Part shown: piece after piece, positions 34,230 through 48,150 of the stretch
Numbering within the stretch: position 1 is the first letter of the stretch
Layout: each line of letters starts with the position of its first letter
Assembly: GCF_020536995.1 (NCBI RefSeq)
Contig: NC_068366.1
Span: forward strand, 25,542,973-25,606,972
DNA length: 64,000 nt
Direction of reading: 5' to 3'
Source of the DNA: Dreissena polymorpha
Taxonomy: Eukaryota > Mollusca > Bivalvia > Myida > Dreissenidae
Program-made: the position numbers and the translations under genes
The notes under the pieces: generated by a model
What the model saw: only the letters and a program-made list of their open reading frames with translations
The model's database searches: none
Told to the model about the DNA's origin: nothing

Positions 34230-35370
34230 TGGTTAAAAACACATTGATAACTTAATTCCAAAAGTATTTTACTTAATCGTCGATATAATTAGCTGTTTAT
34301 TTAAAACGTATGGTAAGAGTCTGAACTTAATGGCTGGCATCCGGTAATAGGTTAATACGCACGTGCTGCTATAGTTAATTGTTTACATGATCATTGACTG
34401 CTCTATTCAATACCACTTGGGGAAAATAAAAGATCACGTAGGGCGGTTCGCATCGAAGTTATATGCAAAGAGTACCTGGTCTACTTTTCTCAACTTGCGT
34501 TTATTTGAATATTTTGATTGGAAGGAGGACCACTGTCACTTTATATAAATGCATTCGTAACAAAATGTTCTTTTATCGATGTTTAATGCATTTGTTTCGA
34601 AATAATTTCTTGGTAATTTATGATATTGCTCATTTCTTTGTAAAACACACAGTTTTTATCAAATTTATTGTTATTATAAAATGTTGTTAATTAAGTAAAC
34701 ATCCATTATACTGTCAACCTCTTGTATATTGCCTATGCACCTTCTACCTTTTCGGGGATGGATCGGGTTGTGCAGTACCTTGTATTACATGGCCTGTAGC
34801 ATAGGACAAATGTGTATGTTGTCTACCTATGTCCTCTTACGTTGTACATGTGACGATAAGAAGTTGTGTACGCTTTTCTCTCTGGAGTAAATTATGTTTA
34901 TACATACTAAAGCAATCTACGTGCATTTAAGAATGGAAGAAGTTTTTTGTATGAATTTGGATTTCGCGGAAATAGTGACACTCCTATGGAAATATATTCA
35001 TTTCTTTTCTCGCTAGTTTTTACAGGAATTTTTTTTGTCTACATATTTTGGGCGATTTAATAAACTCAAAATACTATACTCATTTCTGAGTTAAGGGAAT
35101 GAAATAAAACATCTTTACAATTGTTGCTTCTTAAACATATTTTTATAATGTTTTCCCAAGCGGGATATTATACTGGGTTAGTCGTATTAAAAGTCAATAG
35201 CTCTAAACCTCGGCCATAAGAATAGTTGTATGGCATTATGCCTATTTAAGCTATTGTACCTTATCCTGGCGTTGTTATACACTTAAACAAACACATCACT
35301 CCAAATTAGTCAGCATTTAGTTTTGTAACGCTTTATACTTACAAAAATCATTTGATGATTTATCATAAAC
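34230..35370 (+). repeat. Segmental duplication block 2, left partner
   Basis: It matches 43,255-44,400 in order. Shared phrases include 'tatggtaagagtctga', 'agttaattgtttacatgat', 'caaatgtgtatg.tgtct', 'gttgtgta.g.tttctctct' and 'gcgggatattata'. Agreement is about two thirds to three quarters by eye with many indels. No gene is evident in either copy. Confidence 0.65.
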
Positions 35371-37299
35371 AAATTATAATAATTTGTATGTTTCTGAAAG
35401 TATGGGATTCCATGGTTGATGTTAAACGGCTTAATGGGCTTTTTTACGGATCAAAATGTTGCAACCTGTTCTCATCGATAGAACTTTTGTGTCCAGAAAC
35501 AAGTCCCCTTAGTTATTACATCAATAACGACGAACAGCTGACGCGTGTCATGTTTTTCTTCGTGGTCTTTAGGTTTGGTTATATCTTACACGTATCTTTC
35601 TACTCTGGATCTAAGCGTTTTGTTTTGGGACAACAATCATAACAGCAAGATCGAACAGGGTCTGGTTGCTTCCGAATGCAAAATCATGTAGTTCATCTTC
35701 AGCATGTCTCGTATATGGACCTTCATTTGAATTTACATTTTATTTGCAAATTTTGAAATGAGTCGGTCATATAACGTTTATGTATGATTAATATATTAAA
35801 ACAAGATCAACCTCTGTTAAGTTACCGATTGCAAAAGCTTTATGCATATATCTGTTTAATTATCACGTTTGGTACTACTAACCCCCGAAGGGCCCCACTA
35901 GTTTATAATTACATATCTACTCCTTGTATTTCATTTTTCACAGTTGTTGCCTCTCCTTACCATCTCAAAAACAAAGTGAAAAAATAATATCAATTATTCA
36001 TCAGCCTGAGCCTAAAAGTGAAACAGATACTAAGCCCGAATTAAATGCAATTTGGTTTGCTATTTGAACAAGCAATACATTATTAACGGAATGTGACATT
36101 CCAGTATATTACCGTGAATCCGTTATTGCAGGTTATGTATCTTAAATCAATCCAGCATTAATCCAGCATTAACGGATATTCCGTTCGTGATTGTTGATTG
36201 TTTCATATATGTTTTTATGTAATATTTCAGCCCAATTCATTAAAGACTAAGAGGAAATTTTAACTTTGTGATGCTTTAATATGTTACTATACTTTTGTCT
36301 AAATTTTATCTCCGAAACCTCTGTTTTCTAGTGTTAACATTCATGCGGAGTGATTTTTCTTAAAAGTAGCATGGCTGATCATTTTGTATCGCAAATTTAG
36401 GGAAATCGATCTATAAATTAAAGACAAGAACAATCTGACATAAAGAAAAGCCTTTTTAAAATTGACATTTTTAATAGGAATTTATAGGAATTATATTAAT
36501 CGGCGTCGTACCTGAAATGTTTGAACATCACTCATTACGTTGTTGTATTTTTCTAGAGAGTAAACGATGCTTCTCGATAAGATTTGGTTGTTAAATATTG
36601 CAATACGTTCTATGGAGATTATAGTAGTAAAATGCTGAGTGACCATTTAAAAAACGTGTCAATATATAATGTTTGATGTAAACAACTTAGTTTTTTCCGG
36701 TCATGTTGGCAGACATTAATTACATATTATTGAAGCATTCAATACAAACGGTCTTCATCTGAGTAAATACGAGTGAAATCATTATTGTTTGTTCAAAAGC
36801 TGTTTGTTCCAAAGCAATTATTTAATAATTTTATAAATTGTGCCGCGTTTGGACTTTTATTTTTATAAAAAATGGATTTCAGAAAGCTATGTTTGAGTAA
36901 ATAATCAGTAGGCACTTTTAAGAATGTTTATAGTATTTTATTGTTAATAGGCGCCCGAGTGGGCGCTTGATATTGCAATAAAATGTGCACCTATGGCGTT
37001 CTTTATTTCAAATTACATTATGATTGTTCGTTCTAATGACAATAATATAAAACATACCATTATATACATATAAAATGACTGTATACTGATTGCGGTGCAA
37101 CAATGTAATAATTATGCGTTGTACATATCATGCATATTTCGAATTCCTCGTGCTAAATGTAAATATAATAACTATATTATATGGTCTCTATCTATATATA
37201 AGTTAAACATGAAAACATGCAAAAGAAAGAAAGGTTTAACAGCCAAAAACAATACAAATTTTTAAATTATTTGATGTATACATGCTCGTTTTAACAACC
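35371..37299. other. AT-rich intergenic DNA, no gene seen
   Basis: The frames at 35352-35642 and 35784-35987 have no recognisable content. Short inverted phrases around 'attaacggaat' (36,090-36,185) are noted but form no clear element. Confidence 0.4.
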
Positions 37300-38560
37300 A
37301 GAGGAAAAAGACGGCCGCCTAGGGCGACACATTAATAAATATTAAAAAATACCGCCATTTACTGATAAACAGATTTAATACTTTGTTCATTTGAGTGACG
37401 CTGTTTTCACACCAGTTTACCTTATAAAAAAATCATTTTGTATCCGACCGTGATTATATTAAGTATAATGCAACCAAGTATTAAAACGGCGTAACTCTAC
37501 TAAAAATTATTCAATCCATTCATTACTCAAGGAAACATTTTTCGAATATCACTGTTAAACCACTGAGTGAAACAAGATCGGAACGTCTAATTGATACATT
37601 GAAGTATCTTCGTTAACAGCTGAGTGATATCTCAGATGCTCAAGCAGAGATTTCGGATGATACTATTTAAAAGGAGCATGTGGTTATACAACACGAAAAG
37701 ATGCACGGGTATTGCTAAAGCCATTTTTAGTTTTAAGTTTGGCGTTTCCCTTGTTGTATGGTATGACGTGTCGTCCGAGATCAACATGACTAGTAAACAA
37801 CTTTAGACAACGGACTGAATATAAATGGCGCCATCAACTATGTGGATAAAACAAAGACGTTTCTTGTAAACAGGTAAGTGTAGCTGCAATTGTAGTCAAT
37901 TAAGAGATACCAGCGCGCGCTTTTCGAACCAAACCCAAACCGTATCAGAAGAAAGAAGAAACTATTTGCATTCGAAGGAGATAACAACGAATAAGTTCGG
38001 TGTTTGGTTTCCTCTATGATGTTCAAAGTTTGTAGAGTAAAAACTAGCAATGAAGTTCTTAGTGCAGTTGATCTAAGCAATGAACTGACAGCCATTTCAA
38101 GACGAGTTGCAACCGAATTTACTACACTTTTGATTGAAAAATAATCTAAAAGATAATGTCCCCAACGCTGTTATAGCTCTGTGAATTCTCTTGAAAATCT
38201 CAGTTTATGTGGCTAGTGGTGAGCAAAGCTTCTCGACGCTCAAACTCATTAAATATATCTGCAAACATTCATGTCACAAGAAAGACTTGTTGGACTAGCT
38301 ACTCTGTCAATGCAACATGAAATTTGGCGACATTAAGCCGATGGTACTCGTTTATACATTTGCTAAAGCAAAAGCGCGATAAATAAAGTTTTGAAATTTC
38401 ATAATATACCCTTATATTTTTATAAATGATATTGAATGCAAGTACGAATAGATACAAGCGGCTGCATTTGTGAACGTTAATATTAATTGAATAATAAGTT
38501 GACTTGGGCGCAGTGAGACAGGTTCGCCTGGGGTGCCAAATACTCTGGCGGCGCCGATCC
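37300..38560 (+). mobile_element. hAT-like (ZMYM/TTF-type) transposon remnant
   Basis: Plus-strand pieces read VVWYDVSSEINMTSKQLQ (near 37,760), then VASGEQSFSTLKLIKYI (38,207) and, one frame away, MSQERLVGLATLSMQHEIW ending in a stop near 38,334. The last two are the typical hAT dimerisation end: 'vASgERsFSkLKLIKt.lRs.M.qeRL..La'. GC-rich 'ggccgcctagggcga' near 37,313 and its rough inverse near 38,540 may be the element ends. It has several stops and at least one frameshift. The zinc-finger and catalytic core are not readable. Confidence 0.65.
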
Positions 38561-38789
38561 TTTATGTATAACATTAATAAACCAAACATAACATTTAATT
38601 TGAAGTGTTTGTTACATTACATTGAAAGCAGCAGGGTTCATTGCACGAACAATTGAGACAATTATGTTAGTGATGTAAGATCATTGTGTTTTAAATTGAT
38701 TACAATAATTAAACAAACAACGACCTATCAATAATAGAAAAAAAGAAACATACATACACATATATTTAATAAATACACACCCATTCACC

Positions 38790-40130
38790 ATTCACAGAAT
38801 GTAACAATTTAAACGTTTTAACACGAATCGTCTTGTTTGTGTATCATTTACAGAAACTACATAAATAATGAATCGTAAGATGCAAAACACTCTATATAAG
38901 CCAGCTTTCGTTAGAGTATCATTTTGTGCCAATTGTTGTTGTCTGTCTTAGTGTTCTCACATCGAAATCCGCACTAGTCTTCATGCGATATCGAAACGAA
39001 CAAAACATATCTCTGAGTGTGTCACGAAACTTTTGAGCAGACAAAATGTAAACGAAAAAATTGATCCAGTTCTGAATATCCGTGATTGCGCCTACTAAAG
39101 TGGTATAGATTAAGAAGTTAAAGAAGTCACGAGGACTGTGGCATGTATAACTGCTAAGTCTGGGTAAAGCGAATACCATATCAGAACTAAACAATAAGGG
39201 ATGCGAAGTACGACAAATGTGATAAATGTAGCTAGTTATGTGATTATTAATTTTGTCTGCTCTTGCTTTTTTTTGTCGATGATATTTTGGTTCGATGTCA
39301 TATTGAGTCTTCGTCTTGTCTGCTTTGCAAGTCGAAATATGATAGCGATGTTGCATGTTAGAACAACGACAAGCGGCAGTATGACATAGTAAATTATTTC
39401 AATATAGTGCCAAATCTCATAAAAAAAGTCTGAAAATTCGCATACTATTCTAGTGCTCAAATCAATGCCTATTGCCACGCCCATTAACGTTTCCGGTAAG
39501 TATGGTACTGTCCACAGTAAGCTCCAAAATAAAAGTATACCAAGCAAGCATTTTGCTCGTTTCAATGTAAACCACACATTGAACTTAAGTGGGAACAGTA
39601 CAGCACACATCCTTTCAACAGTCGAACACGTTACAATATAATTAGAGAAAACCAATAATGCACTTGTCCAATATTGGAACATCAGACAAATATTATAATT
39701 CCAATCAATGTCCAAAGTCACAAGATAATAATAGGTGAATCTTAAAAGAACAACGAACACGTCAGTTATGCTTAAACAAACTATATATAGTTCTTTAGTT
39801 TGAAAAGATTTCATGGTATACACTAGTACAATTGTCATAGGATTTGTAAAAAATCCCGGTACATTAGAAAAATAAAAAATGCGTATTTCTGATGAACATA
39901 GAAACATTTGCCTCAAACATATTATCGAATGTTGAAGTGAGTCCTTCTTTCTGTGAATTATTGGAACTTAAACAAATATTACTGGAGCAGTGTGTTGAAT
40001 ATTGTTCACATGGACATCTGCAGAGTGTAGTGTTGCTTCTTTCTGATTTGTTTTTTTGTATCTCGGTATATGGAATTATCGTCTGAAAACTGTCCTGACT
40101 CGGCGATGATTGCTCATTATCATACACACT
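38790..40130 (-). pseudogene. Class A GPCR pseudogene, copy C (best preserved)
   Basis: Minus strand. The N-terminal piece is 40127-39864 (MYDNEQSSPSQDS...). TM1-TM5 lie at 39916-39236: NPMTIVLVYTMK for TM1, LYIVCLSITDVFVVLLRFTY for TM2, and VERMCAVLFPLK at the DRY position. A WSLLWTVPYLPE TM4 and HYIEIIYYVILPLVVVLTCN TM5 follow. TM6-TM7 and the tail follow at 39250-38919 (FITFVVLRIPYCLVLIWYSL; INFFVYILSAQKFRDTLRDM). Breaks: a frame change near 39,880, a stop at the start of TM6 near 39,236, and a frame change between TM6 and TM7. Rhodopsin-like; the ligand is unknown and a peptide is a guess. Confidence 0.75.
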
Positions 40131-42179
40131 TGCCCCAGAATGTGTGTGAAAATAAGTGAAAGCACAATGATATACTTTGAAACCGTCTCTGCCCCCATTT
40201 CTGAAATGATAAAATATAAAAACATCATATTAAAGTTTACGGTTTACCACAAAGTGATTACGATTTTAAACATGAAGTCAAATTCTTTAGAAAAAAATGC
40301 ACAAAATAGGGCATGTTAATCAATTTAAAATTATTTCCTTATAATTGACAATAAATGTATTTGTTAAAAATAATTTTTTAGTTATATTACGCTTTTTATC
40401 GCACAATATATCGATATGATATCATGATTTTTGCTGAATTATTTATTAATGGTTCTTGCTTAACAAATCAACTATAAAACTCCCGATCCTGAACGAGGTG
40501 AAATAAAGTTTGCATTTATATTGAAACAAAAGTGTCAGGTGTAAGAATTTAAAGGATTATCAAAGCATAAATGTTAATTTGCAAATAATGCGATTGCCCG
40601 ACTATTAGTCATTGTCTTCAGCCAAATATTGTTCAGTGGTCTATAAACAACGATCTATAAAAATTATATATGATGGAAATCATACAAAATAGAGTATGCA
40701 CATACACATATTAAAATATGTATATGCTCGTGGATGATTTTTATCAAATTAAGCAATTAAATGTACATAATCTTATTGTAAACATGAACATTGATAAAAC
40801 TATAATAAGAAAGTTCTGTTAACCGTGATAAACACAATCTTCGAATGTTAAACGTTGTACATTGTAGTGCTTTTTCACTGAAGTACTTTCAATTACTCGA
40901 TTAGCATATATTCCATGAGGAGCGGTCTGTATAAATTTCATGTATCAAGTTTAACGGTATGCTACTGTATAACATTGTCAATGGTCAATAAACTTTAGGT
41001 GTATCGACAGTAACATAGACCTATTAAAACAGGATTAAATGGGTTTGAAATGGGCTATACATTCTAAAAGCTTGGGACATAAAAGTAGAAGGGCAATATT
41101 CACCAACCCTCTCCTCTGCCATTCCGCTTAAGCTAACTCGCTTTATTACTATAAACAAGAGTATAAACAGGTAAGGAGTAAATATAAAATTATTTCACAT
41201 TATAATTTGGAGAAACTTTACAGTTTTGAGTGTTAGAAAGAAGTTACTCGTTTTCGTGTTGTTGTTAGTGATTTTTTAATGCAACACAACATTTAACAAA
41301 TAGTTTATCTAATTAGAATGATGTGAAAACCCATTTTGCAAGATTATAATTGTGATTATTTACAAAAAGTCCAAATGATTGCTACAATTGTTTTTGGTTA
41401 AAGGGTGAAGGAAATGTTCCAATTTAGCGTGTCGTTTACATCTGTTAGAATAACTAAGATGAAAATGAATAATCCGACAATATGTTGAAGAGACTGTATT
41501 TACATTTATGAAGAATTTTAATACATTCAACATCAAGCTAAAACATACATATAACATGTAGAAACTGGTAACATACGTATATGCTTAGTTGATTTCGTTA
41601 AATATAGGCTCAAATATATGTAATTATGACATGTTTAAAATTAGCAATTTCATTGTTAAATACATAACATACCACTTACCGGGTATTTTATCCTTTAGCT
41701 TTACCGCAGAGATTGGCTAAAAACTTGGGCATACCTTCTCTTTTATACTGTTATCAGAGAAATCGATTGATGTACATCGACATTTAAGAAGATGACGTAT
41801 TCATGTTCTGATAATACAAATTGTGCTTACGTTCCATATTTTTGTAAACAAACTAAATAAAACTGAATATTTTTGTAAAGATGTATAATGAATAAATAAA
41901 AATATTTGATTTGAAGCATTTCGAATCATCAGCTGTACTTTTTCCATCGCCTCCGAATAATATAACGTTTATACTGAACACAAGCTGAGAGACTTTGCAA
42001 TGTTTTGAAATTTATTTACATCAGTGTCGCTATCATTCATCATAACACTGTTTATAATAACAATAAACATCCTCATTCTCCTCCTCCTCCTCTTCCTCCT
42101 CCTCATCATCATTATCATCATCATCATCAATTGAGGAATTTTGACACCTTGGTCTAACCGTCTTTTGCAAACTTGAAAA
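40131..42179. other. AT-rich intergenic DNA with a (CTC/ATC)n tract
   Basis: The tract at about 42,075-42,130 is (ctc)n followed by (atc)n and yields a spurious Arg/Met-rich frame on the minus strand. No gene recognised elsewhere. Confidence 0.45.
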
Positions 42180-42600
42180 GAACGCAAACAGTGGGTTGAC
42201 AAAGTACGCTAAACGTCGTTTTTCTCGGAAACAACGTCAGCGCGAATTGGTTCAAAATTTTGTTTCCAGCCACGTATGTTTACAGACATATTGCAAACTT
42301 TCGTTTTCCAGGAGGTACCTTAATGATTAATAAATTATTTTAAAATTAAAATTATTATGATTAATTATGGTCGTCATATGGGAATCGCTCGTGATTTTGT
42401 GAATACTACTCTAATAGTATTATGCATCACCCTGTTGAAGATGAATTCCACATATTTATGCAATGTGCTATGTACGATGAAATTAGAAAGCAGGTATTTG
42501 TTGCCTCTTGTTTAAACTGCTTAAAACATTTTATTATAACTCATACCTGTTTTCACGGCTCTGTACATACATGTACTTCTAACTGCGTTAAAAACGAAAG
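42180..42600 (+). pseudogene. LINE ORF2 C-terminal fragment, partner of 28.2 kb
   Basis: The translation gives GRHMGIARDFVN and, in the 42422 frame, VEDEFHIFMQCAMYDEIRKQ, the C-terminal finger region of CR1-like LINEs. It parallels the fragment at 28,210-28,540 closely in order and wording, so it is the left part of the segmental duplication rather than an independent insertion. Confidence 0.65.
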
Positions 42601-44400
42601 CTATCCTTTCTCTTGACAAATTTATGCAAAATTTAAGTTTTATTTTGTTATTTGTTTGAGTATTTTAAAGTCCACAATTACGCAATATATGTTTAGTATT
42701 TGCCTAAGTGTATTTGAAATATATTAATGCAGGACCAAAACACAATTCACTTTCGTTTTTCACATTGGTAAAAATAAAACAATTTCAGGCATATTTTCGT
42801 AGTGTTTAGTACAACAAAGTTGGAATTAATTCACTGGGGCGGAGCTCGGTCATACAGAGCAATATTCTCTTATTTTATTTTAACGTACATTGTATTGAGT
42901 GATTTGATTATGTATAATTTGTCATAATATAACATGTGAAAAAAGCGCTCGTACTTATGTTGAATTCTATAGTGCATTTCATTATCTTTTGGCTTTATTT
43001 GATATTTGTATTGTTTATGTAAGCATGTCTGTACAATTTAGCTACTGATATATAATAGCAGAAATCTTTCCCGCTTCATATTTTTTGCAACACATCTAGA
43101 TTTTATTCTAGGGAGCTTTACAAAAAACAAATTGAAAGCTCATTCCCTTTTATTTTCCTGACTTTAAACAGTGTTGTTTTTTTTTCTACCAAAACATACA
43201 CAAGGTAAAATTGGTCAATTTTTGGTGGAATAAATATTGCAAACTTATGTAGCTATACATTCCAAAAGTATTAGACTTAATTGTCAATACAAAAGATGTT
43301 TATCTTGGAGTATGGTAAGAGTCTGACCTTGCCTAGTATGCATCCGGTAAAAGATTTATGCGCACGATCGCGCATAGTTAATTGTTTACATGATTAGAAA
43401 CAGTCGTTTTCAATATCACTGGGGGCCAATCATTTATCATGAGAGGGGTTCTCATCGTATTGATGTTGATTGTACGCATCGTTATTTTGTGCAAAAAATA
43501 CCTGAATTACTGACCTCCACTCGCCATTATTTGAATATATTGTAGGACGGAAGATTTATGTCTTGTTTTATCAGTGTATTCGTAATAAATTGTTGTTCTT
43601 TTTTTATCTGAAATTCGTTTTGGTGTTAAAAAACTACTTTGCCATTCATCATATTGCGGATTTCTATACGATAAACACACACGTTGCTTCAAATGTTTTG
43701 TTATTATGAAATATAATTATATAGGTAAGCATTCATGATGCTATGATTCTTTTTGTATCATGCCTTTGCAACTTCTTACCTCTTTAAGGATCGAATGAGT
43801 TGTGCATACCTTTGTGTAAATGACTTGCTTCACAGGTCAAATGTGTATGGTGTCTTGTAATGTCTCCTTACGGTGTGCATTCTACAGACATAAGTTGTGT
43901 ATGGTTTTCTCTCTGAAAAAGTATATCAATATTAATGCAAACTCCGTGTGTTAATGGACAAGTAGAACATTTCTTTTGGATAAATGAGGATTAAGAAGAC
44001 ATAGTTATGCTGGTATTGTATCACATGTATTAATTGTTTTACAAGGGACGTTTATTTTAACATATGTTGGGCGATTTTATGAACTTAAATACCATAATCG
44101 TAGGTAGTTAAGTACCTTCAGCTCAAACTAAACAACTCAACAATAGTTTTTAATAAAACGTTTTTTTTTTCCATAATTTTTGCTCAAACGGGATATTATA
44201 CAGGGGTAAGTCTGGTTTATTTAAAGGCAATTGCGATAATCCATTGACCATCATCACAGTTCTTTTGCATTATGCATATTTAAGCGTATGTATGTGATCT
44301 ACGTGTTGACACCAAATTTAACAAATACAAAACTAACACTGCAAATAAGTTATCATTTAGTTCTTTTAACGCTTTTTTCATTTTATAAAATTCAATTGAT
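42565..44400 (+). repeat. Segmental duplication, right partner
   Basis: 42,565-42,730 matches 32,625-32,790, and 43,255-44,400 matches 34,230-35,370, all in the same order and orientation. Combined with the LINE fragment at its left edge this makes a compact ~2.2-kb copy of what is spread over ~7 kb at 28.2-35.4 kb. Confidence 0.65.
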
Positions 44401-44822
44401 GAAGTAGCGTTAAGAAATATTAATTGGGTATATGGTGTATTTTTAACTGCGGAATGCATGTTTAGTTGAAACGTATTTATTCAAACAAGAATGCATTTAC
44501 ATTTATATGAAACATACAACATTTGTATACAAACAAGTTTGATTTGGATAAGAACGGAAAACTTCGTCTTATAGAGTTCTTCTCCATAAAGGTTATATTT
44601 AGTTGCATGTTTTCAGCGAACATAATTGGTTAACTAATAAATCGAATAAAACTGTATGTTATGTTAAATCAGAGCCTTGCCTGCTTTGACCAGCTATATA
44701 TATGCGTACAGAATATTTACACATGTTACGCAAAATTTGATTTGCTGACTAACTCGGGATCTCGAGATAGCGAAAATTCTCTCCTCTTTTGTTTAATGCA
44801 CTCTGCCTTTATTTACTGCACA

Positions 44823-45092
44823 GCTCTTTTTTTAATTGTACGTCGCTTTAATTTAGTTTTGCACTCCTCTTTTTTCTACCTCGTGGCCACGACATAGCTA
44901 ACTCGTGGCTACGAGATAGAAAAAAATAGGAGAGCAATTAAAAAAAAGAGAAGCACCGCTCTTTTTTTAATTGTACGCCGCTTTTATTTAGTTTTGCTCT
45001 CCTCTTTTTTCTATCTCGTGGCCACGACATAGCTAACTCGTGGCCACGAGATAGAAACATAAGGAGAGCAATTTAAAAAAAAGAGAAGTGAA
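44823..45092. repeat. Tandem pair of a ~135-bp unit with palindromic 'ctcgtggccacgag' cores
   Basis: The phrase 'ctctttttttaattgtacg' starts near 44,824 and 44,959. Each unit holds two 'tcgtggccacga'-type palindromes and ends in 'gagagcaattaaaaaaaaga'. A third, weaker partial unit precedes at about 44,750. The ends of each unit are themselves inverted (cttttttttaatt / aattaaaaaaaag), so each unit is a hairpin element. Confidence 0.7.
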
Positions 45093-45507
45093 TGTCACGT
45101 CTATGCCACCGTACCTTTCAGTTATTGCCGGTTTTTAATAATATCCCTTGTGTGACGTCATGCGAGGATTATAGAGTGTATCGATTGTTAACGAGAACAG
45201 AGATCTTGTTTGAAAATGTTTATTTTTCAACGATGTAAATCGACTGAACATATGCACGAAAAGGTTTGTACTTACCTAATTGTTAATAATGTATTATTTT
45301 CTAATGAAATTTTGATATTCGGTTTATACTGCTGATAAAGCAGCGGTATTGTTCATCAAAGAACGTGATCTGAAGACTCAATACTGAAAATCGCACAAAA
45401 CAAGACATTTATAAATGATGTTTCAAAAATAATAAAACATCTATTTATTTCATCGCAATTTGATTTGGATATTGTTGTTGTTCATCAGCAATCGAATGTG
45501 TAAGAGG

Positions 45508-45846
45508 TGCATTTAATCAATTGTAAAACAAAGCCCGAAAAAAGCGGAATACACAAAAATTGTTAAATTTTATCATTTTCTTTTCCATTGAATGAATTTT
45601 CGTTTCGTTTCCATTGAATGACAATATTAATAATTTTAAGCATACAAATGGAAAAGTGGTGTGGATAGTGATATTTTACACCAGCGTTTGAAAGTGCATT
45701 TCAATTATAAAACAAAGCCGTAACAAGCGGAATACATTACAATTTTTCTTATGCTGTGGTGAATTTCTTTTCCAATGAATGGATTTTCGTTTCCTTTACA
45801 TTGAATTACAATATTAATAAATGATAGCATACATACGGAAAAGAAC
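45508..45846 (+). repeat. Diverged tandem duplication, period ~185 bp
   Basis: 'gtgcattt..aatt.taaaaca' at 45,508 and 45,694, 'gcggaataca' and 'cattgaat.acaatattaata' recur in order. Noncoding. Confidence 0.6.
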
Positions 45847-48150
45847 TCTGCATATTATGCAAATTGAACTGTCTTTGCATCTATATTGAAATATCTTTAC
45901 TAGTGATAGGGGGTGATACAAATCTAGCATTTTATGATAAATAAATATATACATTTATTTTTTTTAACGCAAGTATTGTTAACCCTATTGTGATTGCTTG
46001 TTTTCATGATGGTGTTTCGTACACTGCAATAACGTACTTGAAATTTATACAAGTAATAGCGGAGTTTACATTTGCCGGTACCAGTTAAATACCTCAGTTC
46101 CTGTTAATACATTTCCGATAATGTCTTCATTTTTTTAAATGTTAAAATATTTTATAAAAGCAACTGTTCAGTATTTTGGCTTTAAACTTTGGCTAAAATG
46201 ACTGCTTAATATGCCAAGGGGGGATGACATGGGGGTATCATAAATTGTGTTTAATTACCAGACACTAGGTTGAACAATGTGGTTTATGCAGGGACCCAAG
46301 TACAGGTCCCTAGGTTTATGACATCTTGTTTTCTTGGTAATTGTCTGGACAGTATCCGATCATAACGAGATAATCAGGTTGTGATAAACAAAGGTGCAAT
46401 AAAACACAGGGATAAAAATGCTGCAACAAAGAGTGTCAACATTGGTGTGAACAATTCAATCAAACGATTACATTAATCAAGAGAATTTATTTTATGTGTT
46501 ACAAGGTAAGTTTTTTCAGACAAATAAATTTACAAATCAGATACAATATGTTACGCATATAGAATCTATCTATTTGTTGTTTGTTTTCATCATTATTTGT
46601 TTTCTTTCTTTAAATTTAATTTATTCTGAAATAAGTTCAATTTATGAGAATTTTTAACCGAAAAATGGTCGCGAAGAAGTGCCAAGTATGGAGATTTTTG
46701 TCGTAACCACATCCCGAGCTCTTACATTGTGTTCTAATTCCGAGTTCGTTTTAAGTACAAACAAATAATAACAACAATATAATCGTTTCAAAAATGCATT
46801 TCCTTTCATGCAAATGTTTTATTCAGACATAATAAGTAAAATTGTATTTGATATTTTGCATGATTATCATTAAAAACGATGATTTCTTCATCCTTCCATA
46901 TATGCGCTTATATGAGTTCTACCTTTTTTTGCCAACCAGTGGGCGGAGTCTAAACTTTACAGGTGGGGTGAATTGACACTTCAATTTTCATTTTCAACGA
47001 TAAAGGTCATGTTCCCACGTGTTAAAAAAGCGCTCAAATCATATGTCAATAATCAATACCATTAAAATAAACGTTCGGCGCTTTTTTTAATATTTGGCAT
47101 TTTAATAAAATATTTACGTTTAAAGTTTAGTGGTTACAGTACGGGATTTGTCTTGCGACACACAGGGTTATTAAACGGAATGTTTAATGTATTTTCACGC
47201 TTCAACGTACTAAAATGGAATATGTGAAAAGCGATAGCTTTAAGAGGCGTCAATATATTAAAAAAAACGAAATATTTGTGCAATTTAAGCATATATAGTG
47301 CAAAAGACGATGATATTATCAGCGACACTGTACAATTTTCTCTCTGGCGGATTTTGTATCATCTTATTACGTCACATCCGGCTAAGGGACACAACTTGTA
47401 CACTAGTACATGCGAATAACTGAAAGGGTCTATTCAAATTCAAAATATACAATAAGATCATTGATGAAAATAAATAAATAAATAATAAATATGCGAGAAT
47501 ACTTTTTACTCACGAATTAGGTAGTCATCAAGACAGCCATGTTGACCCGTTAATTGTTGTTTATGCATTACTTGTAATCCTAGCAGTTCACACGGTGTCA
47601 ACAACTCTGACCTAATTACAGGTATAGAGCACTAATGCGCTTTTTCGGCATAGCTGTTTTACTCAGCTTTTCATCTTAATGACATTGACATAACGCTAGC
47701 AGACACGCATGAATATTTTTCGAATATTTCATAGGCTTATTCGAGATAAAACCTCTGATCTTTGGCTTCATCACTGTGTCTGTGCTCAGCGCAAAGGATG
47801 CAGCACTGTTCAGTGTTAGGAATTCCGGACTACTCTCTGTATATTCAAACGGAAAAAAATGTGGCCCAGTTACAATTACGCGTTAAAATCTATCTCGCAG
47901 AACATCAGTTTTGCTTTCAAGATGAAACAATCATTACCGAAATAGTATAGTGTCAAGATAAGAGGAAAATCGTGTAATTATCCAACCATAAAGTTTGCCG
48001 TACTCGGTCATCGCGTCTGGAAATCGTTCCTGAACGCCTGGATAGGCTGCCCTAGTTTACAAGTTTGCTATTTTGAATTCAATTTTGTATCAAAAAGCAT
48101 TGTGCTAAAATCTGCCATTTACAATTCGCAATGAGACTTTAATGACCCTC
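45847..48150. other. AT-rich intergenic DNA, no gene seen
   Basis: Frames at 47134-47328 (minus) and 47762-47950 (plus) are short and featureless. No clear repeats. Confidence 0.4.

Noticed and set aside
42060-42202. Arg-rich minus-strand peptide
   Set aside because: Encoded by the (ctc)n/(atc)n simple repeat.
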